Below are positions 25,555 through 32,570 of a stretch of 64,000 nucleotides of DNA, piece after piece; position 1 is the first letter of the stretch, and every line of letters begins with the position of its first letter. A program made the translations under genes and the position numbers. Source of the DNA: Dankookia rubra (GTDB lineage Bacteria > Pseudomonadota > Alphaproteobacteria > Acetobacterales > Acetobacteraceae); NCBI RefSeq assembly GCF_004355005.1, contig NZ_SMSJ01000012.1, positions 62,001 to 126,000 on the forward strand. Reading direction: 5' to 3'. A model generated the notes under the pieces. The model saw nothing but the letters and a program-made list of their open reading frames with translations, had not been told where the DNA came from and did not search any database.

Positions 25555-25581
25555 CCCTGGCGCCACCTCACCACGCCAGGG
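25555..25581. promoter_or_regulatory. Hairpin over the ribosome site of the 25592 gene
   Basis: CCCTGGCG (25555-25562) pairs with CGCCAGGG (25574-25581); the right arm includes the AGGGG that would serve as ribosome site. Could limit translation. Confidence 0.4.
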
Positions 25582-25591
25582 GATTCCGCCT

Positions 25592-26386
25592 ATGCCGCCG
25601 CAGACGGCAACCCGCTCGACCGGCACGATTGGGTCTGCCGGCCACCAAATGCCGCGCCGACTGCCGCAGCAGCGGGACGGCACGCGCAGCCCTGCCCGGT
25701 CATACGAAGATCGGGAGGAGGAGGTCAGGCTGGGGAGGAAGGTTCTGAAGGCCGCCGGCGTCCAGCAGCCGGAGGTTCATGCTCGGCGCCTCGTCGATCT
25801 CCGCGAAATGGACGAGGCCGATTACGCGCCTGCGTCTGTGGCGTGGCAAGGTTCTGCGGCTGGTGCACGGGAGCAACTCGCGCTGCTACGCGAGCGCCTC
25901 AGCGAGATCCGGACCCTCCGCGCGGAACTAGCTCAGCGGACCTCGATCCAGATACCCCGCGTTGGCGATGCCGACACCCTATGGGCCCGCCAGGTGCGGC
26001 GGGATCAGCCGGAGCAATTCCGCATCCTCGACCGTCACGCGGCTGAGGCACGGCAGAACCTGGCGGAAGCTAAGCGCAACGGTGCCGGTGAGCAGACGAT
26101 CGCCGGGCTGCAGATAGCCGTCGACGTGACCGCCCACCAGGTCCGCCGCGCCGAGCTAGCGAGCCGCCGCGGCGAGCGGTGGGAGATATTCCAGCAAGTG
26201 CAGAAGCTGGCGCCGCAGATGCTGAGCGACCTGCAGCGCCGTGAGCAAACGCTGCTGGCCGAGCACGAGGCCTCCCTGTCCGCGGCGATCACAGCGAGCC
26301 ATGATCCCATGCATGCGGCGGCGCCGGAGCGGCACGCCAGGCCTGAGCCTGAGCCCGCACATGCGCCGCCGCAGATGCACATCTGA
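25592..26386 (+). CDS. Hypothetical coiled-coil protein after the relaxase
   Basis: 264 residues. Disordered N-terminus (1-45), then helical segments: EEEVRLGRKVLKAAGVQQPEVHARRL, REQLALLRERLSEIRTLRAELAQ, and a long coiled coil to about residue 230; the tail is Pro/His-rich (HARPEPEPAHAPPQMHI in part). It follows the relaxase by 91 bp in the same direction and may be a mobilisation accessory protein. No family recognised. Confidence 0.55.
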   Translation: MPPQTATRSTGTIGSAGHQMPRRLPQQRDGTRSPARSYEDREEEVRLGRKVLKAAGVQQPEVHARRLVDLREMDEADYAPASVAWQGSAAGAREQLALLRERLSEIRTLRAELAQRTSIQIPRVGDADTLWARQVRRDQPEQFRILDRHAAEARQNLAEAKRNGAGEQTIAGLQIAVDVTAHQVRRAELASRRGERWEIFQQVQKLAPQMLSDLQRREQTLLAEHEASLSAAITASHDPMHAAAPERHARPEPEPAHAPPQMHI

Positions 26387-26393
26387 TCAGCCG

Positions 26394-27269
26394 TCAGCCG
26401 ATCGGCGACCAGCCCGCGTCGTAGATCGTGATCGAATTGTCGATGCCCGCATCCTGGAACTGCTTGTTCCAAGATGTCTGCACGCCGATACCGAGGGCAA
26501 GGTTCTCGCCCCCATGCGCGTAATCCAGAGGCACGTGATCGGTGGTGCTCCACATCTGGTGGCCGTCCACAAATCCGGACAGCTGCCCTTGCTTCCACAG
26601 CAGCGAATACGTGTGCTTCTGGGTCGCGTCGAACCCATCCATTCCGTAGGAACTGAACGCGTTGATGCCGTCCGCTGTGCCGTTCTCGGCCTTCCAGTGG
26701 ATCGTGGAGTACGCCTTGCCCTCCGGGGTGAACTCCAGCATGTCGAGTTCGGGGCCGGGCCACTTGTCGGTGCCAGGCCAGACATCCGCGTAAACGCCGA
26801 TGCGCCCCGCCGTGCTGAGCGTCCAGCTGAACAAGCCGTAGCCATTGCCGGAATCGGGGCTGCCCACAGGGGGCACCATCATCCCGCTGTCTCCATCACT
26901 GGCGGTTCGATGGATCGTCACCTGGCCCAGGACACTAAAGTCCACACCTTCGCCCCAGACCCGGGACAACCGCCCCGGCCCGTGATCGAAGGTCTCCACC
27001 CAACCTTTCGAGGGGTCCACGTTGGTGTCGACGCTGCCGCCGGTGGGAATGTCCGGCAGGTTCGGGATGTAAAAAGTGACGCCGGGCGAGAGCTTCGGCG
27101 GCAGGTTGTCGGGCAACCAGCTGAAATCCCAGCCCGCCGCGTGGAGCTCGAGCGGGCTGCCCGTGCCAAATCCCTGGCCGGTGTCATTGGCCAGGTAACT
27201 GAAGTCGGCGCTCTGCCAGTCGAAATCCATCGACGCTAAGGGCGGCAACGCCGCCACGGTGGCAACCAT
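26394..27269 (-). CDS. Glycoside hydrolase family 16-like protein
   Basis: 291 residues from ATG 27269 (GAGGA upstream). PGPELDMLEF near residue 174 holds the GH16 signature E-x-D-x-x-E, with the usual neighbours: IGVYADVWPGTDKW before it and HTYSLLWKQGQLSGFVDG, with the family's W and D, after it. GH16 enzymes cut beta-1,3/1,4-glucans or galactans. There is no classical signal peptide; the N-terminus (residues 1-90) is Pro/Gly/Asp-rich without a fold I know. Its 3' end meets the 25592 gene convergently. A role in cell-wall passage or exopolysaccharide breakdown during mating is speculative. Confidence 0.75.
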   Translation of the reverse strand: MVATVAALPPLASMDFDWQSADFSYLANDTGQGFGTGSPLELHAAGWDFSWLPDNLPPKLSPGVTFYIPNLPDIPTGGSVDTNVDPSKGWVETFDHGPGRLSRVWGEGVDFSVLGQVTIHRTASDGDSGMMVPPVGSPDSGNGYGLFSWTLSTAGRIGVYADVWPGTDKWPGPELDMLEFTPEGKAYSTIHWKAENGTADGINAFSSYGMDGFDATQKHTYSLLWKQGQLSGFVDGHQMWSTTDHVPLDYAHGGENLALGIGVQTSWNKQFQDAGIDNSITIYDAGWSPIG

Positions 27270-27317
27270 GCTTTCTTGTCCTCGGGGGAACTGCCCCGCG
27301 AGGAAGGTCGGGCCAAC

Positions 27318-27330
27318 CGGCGCGAACGGC
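27318..27330 (-). promoter_or_regulatory. Transfer box, variant (minus)
   Basis: Reads CCGTTCGCGCCGG on the minus strand, one base off the consensus CCATTCGCGCCGG, 48 bp before the GH16 start. Forms a diverging pair with the next site. Confidence 0.5.
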
Positions 27331-27336
27331 GCGCGC

Positions 27337-27349
27337 CCATTCGCGCCGG
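27337..27349 (+). promoter_or_regulatory. Transfer box (plus)
   Basis: Exact CCATTCGCGCCGG, 40 bp before the 27390 gene. The leader after it contains CGTAT-GAGAA-ATACG right beside the ribosome site. Confidence 0.65.
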
Positions 27350-27389
27350 TCGCCAGCACATTGGGCGTATGAGAAATACGGAGAGCCCG

Positions 27390-28370
27390 ATGCGCCGCCT
27401 CGCCCTGCTCTGCTCTGTTGCCCTACTCGCCCCCGGCATCGCGCTAGCGCAGCAGTTCTGCTCCATCGACGGCCAGGGGCAGCCCGCCGCCGCGCCGCCG
27501 GCGGTCACTCCGGCTCAGGTTGTGCCGGCGAGCGCCGCCGACCGCAATGTCTACCCGGTGATCGGGGCGGATGAGATTGCCCGCAGCCCTGCGCTCGCCC
27601 GCATCGCCAAGAACGGTGCGACGCTCCTCGACCTCGGCACCGACGACGGGATCAGGACGGTCTTCGCGTATCTCGGCGAGAACATGGAGGTATTCCATGT
27701 CAGCCGCTCCGGGCGCTTCGCGGTGCGCAGCGGCCGGCTAATGGACATGGCCGAGCCCGATCCCGCCAAACGCGATCTGACAATCCGCCGCGCCAGTATC
27801 ATCCCCGGCGTCATTCCGAGCGTCGACATGCGTAACCAAGGCCGGCCCCAGGAATCTGTACAGGCGGCGCCCCAGGCCCAGGACGGCAATGCTGTTCTGG
27901 AGAAGCTGGAAAAGGCAGACTTCGGCGTCGCCGGCCGGTCGGACGCGCCGCGCCTATACGCCTTCATCGATCCGCTGTGCTCGTTCTCGGTCCGCCTGAT
28001 CGAGGCCCTGCGTCCCCACATCGCAGCTGGTCGGATCCAAGTCGCCATGGTGCCGCTCGCCCTGATCGACCACGAGACTAACGGTCGCAGCACGCCGGCA
28101 GCGCAGACGCTGCTCAGCCAACCCTCCGAGGCTATGGATCCTTCATGGCGGGGCATGGTGGATGCGGTTCGGGCCAAGCGGCCGGATAGCTTTGCTCCTA
28201 CCGACGATGGGCGGGCCAGACTGGCGCGGAATATGGCGCTCGCCGCTTCTCTGCAGGTGCAGGCCACGCCGACACTCGTTTGGCGGCAAGCGGACGGCAC
28301 CCCGCGGGCGCAAATGGGCGGTCAGGATCTCGATCAGGTCATCGCCTCCCTGACGGGGGCGCAGCGGTGA
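27390..28370 (+). CDS. DsbC/TrbB-like thioredoxin-fold periplasmic protein
   Basis: 326 residues from ATG 27390 (GGAGAG upstream), signal peptide ending ALA-QQF. The second half is a DsbC-like thioredoxin fold: RLYAFIDPLCSFSVRLIEAL, then a helical insertion and VQATPTLVWRQADGTPRAQMGG with the cis-Pro loop. The active site reads C-S-F-S (Cys197) rather than CxxC. IncI plasmids carry a related disulfide isomerase, TrbB, for their transfer apparatus. One free Cys suggests isomerase-only or chaperone activity. Confidence 0.7.
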   Translation: MRRLALLCSVALLAPGIALAQQFCSIDGQGQPAAAPPAVTPAQVVPASAADRNVYPVIGADEIARSPALARIAKNGATLLDLGTDDGIRTVFAYLGENMEVFHVSRSGRFAVRSGRLMDMAEPDPAKRDLTIRRASIIPGVIPSVDMRNQGRPQESVQAAPQAQDGNAVLEKLEKADFGVAGRSDAPRLYAFIDPLCSFSVRLIEALRPHIAAGRIQVAMVPLALIDHETNGRSTPAAQTLLSQPSEAMDPSWRGMVDAVRAKRPDSFAPTDDGRARLARNMALAASLQVQATPTLVWRQADGTPRAQMGGQDLDQVIASLTGAQR

Positions 28371-28927
28371 GCGCCGACGAGAAGCCCCGCCGTAGCGCTC
28401 TCCGCTGGATCGGCCGCAAAAGCCTCAGGGTGGCGACCGCCTACCCGCGCGGTGCGTGGGAGGCCACCAATCCCGAGGCGATCCGGCTGGAGGCGCAGAA
28501 CATCCAGCGGCTTTGGACGGTCGTGCGTTCGCCCAGGTCTCCGGGGGTGACAATCGTCACTGGCCCTGATGGCAGTATCGATGTCCCGCTGACCGCTGAG
28601 CTTGGGGGGGTTACGGCCGCTCAGGTTGAGGTGTTGCTGGCGATGCGTCTGCGCCGAACCGCGACCACATTCTGGGCGTGCGTCAGTGTGGCGACGGCGG
28701 GCTTCCTTTCCTGGGTCGCGGCGGCGATCGCGTCGCCGCCGGAGTTCGCCGGCGTGTGGTCTGGGGTGACGACCTTGATCCTGACACTGGCGCTAGGGGC
28801 CAAGGCGCTTGAGGCTGCGCTCCACAACTGGCAGGTCCGGACCCGGCGCCTTGGCGGGGTTGGTGAGTTTTTCCGCACCGCGGATACCGTCCTGCCCAGC
28901 CGCCGTGGAGCCATCCGGCTCCGCTAG
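28367..28927 (+). CDS. Inner-membrane protein, two TM segments
   Basis: 186 residues from GTG 28367, overlapping the previous stop (GTGA). A basic N-terminus, a soluble part (TNPEAIRLEAQNIQRLW), then a hydrophobic pair at about 105-145 (FWACVSVATAGFLSWVAAAIA and WSGVTTLILTLALGA). It shares an operon with the DsbC-like gene and probably belongs to the transfer system. No family recognised. Confidence 0.6.
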   Translation: MSADEKPRRSALRWIGRKSLRVATAYPRGAWEATNPEAIRLEAQNIQRLWTVVRSPRSPGVTIVTGPDGSIDVPLTAELGGVTAAQVEVLLAMRLRRTATTFWACVSVATAGFLSWVAAAIASPPEFAGVWSGVTTLILTLALGAKALEAALHNWQVRTRRLGGVGEFFRTADTVLPSRRGAIRLR

Positions 28928-28946
28928 AAGGCTGCAGCGTGGCCCG

Positions 28947-29180
28947 TCACCTGCGGACCACATCCGCAAATCCGGGCCGGCGGCCGCAGCGGGAGCAGCG
29001 GAGCCGGCCGATCACCTCGTAGAGACGCATGCTCGGCGACAGCCGATGGCGGCGCTCAATCTCGACCAAGCGGATCTCAGCGTGGTGCCCACAGCGGCAC
29101 CGCGCTCGCAGCACCCCGTCGTGACGCCTGTACCATAACGGATCTATGGGCTTCGGTGAGCCGTCCAGGTGCTTTGACAC
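28947..29180 (-). CDS. Small zinc-ribbon-like protein
   Basis: 77 residues from GTG 29180. CRCGHH and CSRCGRRP form a four-Cys knuckle pair that could bind zinc; the sequence between is basic. No clear ribosome site, so the start is tentative. Unknown function. Confidence 0.5.
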   Translation of the reverse strand: MSKHLDGSPKPIDPLWYRRHDGVLRARCRCGHHAEIRLVEIERRHRLSPSMRLYEVIGRLRCSRCGRRPGFADVVRR

Positions 29181-29282
29181 AGAACAAAACTAGAACATCA
29201 TCGCCGAATTGCGGTAGAAGGGCGGCATGCCTAAACAGCCGATTCCGCTATCCGAGCCGCCAGCCTTGTACCGGCACCCGTC

Positions 29283-29468
29283 GTGAGTACCGAGCTGGAC
29301 CGATTGGCGATCGAGGCTGAGGCCGATCGGCTGGCTGCGGTCTATGAACAGGTCCGGCTACTGGCGCAGGCCCAGCGCATCGGCTTTGTCCAGGCTGGCC
29401 GCGATGCGGTAGCCAAAGGACTGATCGCGGCGTCAGACTGGGTTTTGGTCCGCGAGGCCCTGGGCTGA
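29283..29468 (+). CDS. Small helical protein
   Basis: 61 residues from GTG 29283: STELDRLAIEAEADRLAAV, then LLAQAQRIGFVQAGRDAVA. Natural composition, but the ribosome site is weak and no family was recognised. GCTA-type words (GCTATCGGCGCTAGC) follow its stop near 29500. Confidence 0.4.
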   Translation: MSTELDRLAIEAEADRLAAVYEQVRLLAQAQRIGFVQAGRDAVAKGLIAASDWVLVREALG

Positions 29469-29518
29469 CAGGCGCCCAAGGCAACGCAGCTAATGTTCGC
29501 TATCGGCGCTAGCGCGAG

Positions 29519-29779
29519 CTAGAAAACGCCGGGCGGCAGAGTGGAGCTGGCCGCCGGCAGATCCCCAGAACCAGGCCTTACGATCGTCCCCCTGCGGTCA
29601 TAGATTGGAGGGCGCCACCGGACATTGGCGCTGCCATAAGCCATGTAGGGGTCGTAGTAGGGGTTCGCCACATAGGGCGTGGGCGGCGGGTTGTAATCGG
29701 CGCCGCTCCGCAGATTGCCCCGGCGCTCACATCCGCATAGCGCGAGAGCCACACCCAATCCAACCAAGGCCAGCCGCAT
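29519..29779 (-). CDS. Small lipoprotein
   Basis: 86 residues from ATG 29779 with AGGAGG six bases upstream. LCGC at residues 14-17 is a lipobox. The mature part is Pro/Tyr/Asn-rich (NPPPTPYVANPYYDPYMA), as in surface or outer-membrane accessory lipoproteins. Last gene of the operon that begins with dotA. Confidence 0.7.
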   Translation of the reverse strand: MRLALVGLGVALALCGCERRGNLRSGADYNPPPTPYVANPYYDPYMAYGSANVRWRPPIYDRRGTIVRPGSGDLPAASSTLPPGVF

Positions 29780-29793
29780 TTCATCCTCCTGAG

Positions 29794-30168
29794 CTAACAG
29801 GAGGAATCCTGCGGTGAAGCTGCGCGAATGGGATCAGAAGTTTCCCCGCGGGCTTCCTCGAAGCACTTGATCTCCTCGAGTTCTCCCTCTGCGGCGCTAG
29901 CGCGACCGACCCAGTATTCCTTCCGGGCCTCCGCCTCCAAGGCGCGCGCTCTCCAAGACAGCGCCGAGGCATGGTTACCCTCGGCGACCTCCTTGTTCTT
30001 GAGTGCGATCGCACGGACCCGGGCGATCTCGGCCCGGAGGTTCTGGATTTCCGTTTCTGGGTCCACAGCACCAGTGAGGGCGTCTACCATGTTCTGAGCG
30101 ACGCGCTCGTGCTGCTGCTGGATCTTCACGCTCGCACGGCCCAGCATGTAGCCAATGAGCGTTGACAT
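29794..30168 (-). CDS. Coiled-coil protein downstream of dotA
   Basis: 124 residues from ATG 30168 (GAGAGG upstream). The first 15 residues are mildly hydrophobic (STLIGYMLGRAS); the remainder is a coiled coil (QNLRAEIARVRAIALKNKEVA). Co-transcribed with dotA and the lipoprotein. Function unknown, probably accessory to transfer. Confidence 0.55.
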   Translation of the reverse strand: MSTLIGYMLGRASVKIQQQHERVAQNMVDALTGAVDPETEIQNLRAEIARVRAIALKNKEVAEGNHASALSWRARALEAEARKEYWVGRASAAEGELEEIKCFEEARGETSDPIRAASPQDSSC

Positions 30169-30195
30169 GGTGGGTGGCCTCCTCTCGCTCCCTGG

Positions 30196-32517
30196 CTAGG
30201 TTTTACCAGGAGGCACAACGTCGGTCGCGACCGAAAGTGTACCGTCCATGCGCGGGTTTTGGTCCTGGGCCTGACCCTCCCCGCCTTCCGGTCCAGCGAT
30301 AGCCTGCTGTTGGCCAAACTTGCGGGCAGCATTGCTGATGCTGCCCACCGAGGCGTCGATGCCCTGGAGAGCGCCCACCATGCCAGCCCCGGCCACCTGC
30401 TGGGCGAAAGCATCCATGTCGACACGGTTGGCAGGACGCATGTTGGCCCAAGACAAGACGTGGTGCGGGACGAGGCTGATCATCCGGAAGGCGTAGGTCG
30501 AGGCCGCAATGTGGAGAGCCGCAAAAATACACATCATGACGGCCACGCCGATGAAGTTTGTCACGATCCAGCCGTTCATCAGTCCGAAGCCGGCCACGAT
30601 CATGAACAACCGGGAGATCAGCCAAGCCAGGGCGGCGTAGACCACGTAGCCAAGGAACAGGCCGATCAGCATCAGGACCGGCCGGAAAAAGATGTTGGCC
30701 AGCGTGATGTAGCCAGATGAGCCGTTACCGTGCAGCGCGGCATCTCGGAACGTCAGGTGCGCGAGCATCCACAGGCTCACCGATACCCATGCTTCAAGCA
30801 CCAGGACGAGCCAGCCGGCGATGCCGGCAAGCCACAGCCCGAAAGGCAGCATCGGCAAGACAAAGGCGAGAATCATCCCAGGGATCAGCAGGCTCATCAG
30901 CCCGGCAAAAATAGGGGCCCCGAGATAGCTGATCACCATGTGGCCGACAGCAGCGCCTGCCACGCCGCTGAAATTCAGGGTCAGGGCACTGACCGCCATC
31001 GTCGCAGCCGTGCCAGTCCCGGAGGCGAGAATGGCCGCCAGGCCAAGCGCCGCCAAACTCACCATCATGAGCTTGTGGCCGGTCTGCACTTGGTCGGCGA
31101 ATGGATCCTGCCACAGCGATTTGGCCGGGCTGGCCGCGTCCGTGAACAGTCGCAAGACGCGCTCGCTCAGGTGCAGCGACCGCAGCACTTTCTCGAGGAC
31201 GGAAGCTCCATCCTCATCAGGGGAGGTGCCACTGAACAGGTCGGCATAGCCGCCAGGGGTGTCGGTGCCATCGGTAGTCTGCGCGACCGTTTTGATGGTC
31301 TCTTTCCATTGCGTAACGGCAGCGACAAGCGGGACGAGATCGCGGCTGATATTGGTTCCCAGGCCTTCAAAGCTCGGAGGCGTCACGGTCGGGGTGTTGG
31401 CCAGCACGGATAGCGTCGCACCGTTGAGGCGGGCGAATTCCATCGAGTAGGCGCCGGCGCCCGACCAGTTGTTGGCCCAGAGGCGGTCCACCTGATTCTG
31501 GCTGCGATAGGTGCCACGCCGGAGATCGTCCGCCGTCACTGCGGCCCGGAGCTGTTGGGTGACGTTCGTCGCCGCCTCGGTCAGCTGCCGGGTGTAGCTT
31601 TCGGTCGCGCGGACATAGGCGTCCATCATCGGAGCAAGGGCGGCGGCTTGCCGCGTTCTCCAGAGATTATCCGCAACCTGCCGTGCTACCGGCCGGATGT
31701 GCTGCTGCACCACGTTCTCGACGATCTGCCGCTGTGTCCCGGTCATGTCCATGGAGACCCCCATCAGGGTCGTGGAGGCCGTCCCCGCCGGGGAGCGCAC
31801 CGTCACGGTGCCGCAGAAGGGCGCCCCCGTGGCGTTGCCCGGCGCGAGGGCATAGGCCCACGTCACCGCGCCTGCCTCACCTGGCCGGCCGGTGGTGATC
31901 GGCTGCGGGAGAGGCATCATCCTCTCGTTGTTGGTCGCGGCCACAACCAGGGCGCGGCAGAGCTCATTCTGCAGGAGCGCGGAGACGATCAAGCGGGTTC
32001 CAGGGATCATCGGCGTGGCGATGGGCACCGCATCAGGGCCGAGGGCTTTGACAGTGTCCGTATAGACCAGGCGGGCAGCCCCGATGCTGCTCATGGCGAC
32101 CTGGTAGATGACCATTTGCCCGAAAGATACGCCTGTGGTTGGCGAGGGGAACATGAACGCCAGGGCGATCGGCATCCGCACCGCCGCCATCCAGTGCCAG
32201 TGCTCGTGGAGCGCCGTGCCGCGCGATGCCGTTCGGATGAGATTGACCAGCGCCCCGTAGATCGTCCAGACCCCGGCGATCATGAAAACGAGGCCTGAGA
32301 GCCAACCCACCATCAGCCCGATGACGGTCCGCTGGTTGGCCATCTCGGTCCCCCCTTGGACCATCGACGGCAGGACACTACGCAGGACCGTCGCGGCCCA
32401 ATCATCTCCGGGATCGCTGAGCGCACCCCAGGTCAGGTCAGAAAAAGTTGCCGCCGCGGCCAGATTTGGCGCGGCGGCGAGAGCAACGAACAGGAACGCT
32501 AGAGGAATACGGCGCAT
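30196..32517 (-). CDS. dotA: DotA/TraY-like polytopic membrane protein
   Basis: 773 residues. A signal peptide (residues 1-22) is followed by membrane segments near 65-90, a large periplasmic loop (about 170-470) and a C-terminal group of five or more membrane segments (about 485-665; LMMVSLAALGLAAILASG, MILAFVLPMLPFGLWLAG, FFRPVLMLIGLFLGYVVYAALAW in parts). This matches the DotA/TraY family, essential polytopic proteins of type IVB systems. The cytosolic tail is Gln/Gly-rich. First gene of a leftward operon, preceded by a transfer box and a hairpin over the ribosome site. Confidence 0.85.
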   Translation of the reverse strand: MRRIPLAFLFVALAAAPNLAAAATFSDLTWGALSDPGDDWAATVLRSVLPSMVQGGTEMANQRTVIGLMVGWLSGLVFMIAGVWTIYGALVNLIRTASRGTALHEHWHWMAAVRMPIALAFMFPSPTTGVSFGQMVIYQVAMSSIGAARLVYTDTVKALGPDAVPIATPMIPGTRLIVSALLQNELCRALVVAATNNERMMPLPQPITTGRPGEAGAVTWAYALAPGNATGAPFCGTVTVRSPAGTASTTLMGVSMDMTGTQRQIVENVVQQHIRPVARQVADNLWRTRQAAALAPMMDAYVRATESYTRQLTEAATNVTQQLRAAVTADDLRRGTYRSQNQVDRLWANNWSGAGAYSMEFARLNGATLSVLANTPTVTPPSFEGLGTNISRDLVPLVAAVTQWKETIKTVAQTTDGTDTPGGYADLFSGTSPDEDGASVLEKVLRSLHLSERVLRLFTDAASPAKSLWQDPFADQVQTGHKLMMVSLAALGLAAILASGTGTAATMAVSALTLNFSGVAGAAVGHMVISYLGAPIFAGLMSLLIPGMILAFVLPMLPFGLWLAGIAGWLVLVLEAWVSVSLWMLAHLTFRDAALHGNGSSGYITLANIFFRPVLMLIGLFLGYVVYAALAWLISRLFMIVAGFGLMNGWIVTNFIGVAVMMCIFAALHIAASTYAFRMISLVPHHVLSWANMRPANRVDMDAFAQQVAGAGMVGALQGIDASVGSISNAARKFGQQQAIAGPEGGEGQAQDQNPRMDGTLSVATDVVPPGKT

Positions 32518-32540
32518 GACGGCCTCGCCAGTTGTCCTGG
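32518..32540 (-). promoter_or_regulatory. dotA: Hairpin over the dotA ribosome site
   Basis: CCTCGCCAG and CTGGCGAGG are perfect 9-bp arms around TTGTC, at about 32523-32545 in the dotA leader. The GGCGAGG arm nearest the start would be the ribosome site, so the hairpin can block it. Confidence 0.5.
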
Positions 32541-32555
32541 CGAGGGTGCTACGCG

Positions 32556-32568
32556 CCGGCGCGAATGG
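32556..32568 (-). promoter_or_regulatory. Transfer box (minus)
   Basis: Exact CCATTCGCGCCGG on the minus strand, 38 bp before dotA and just behind the stop of the primase gene. Confidence 0.65.
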
Positions 32569-32570
32569 GC

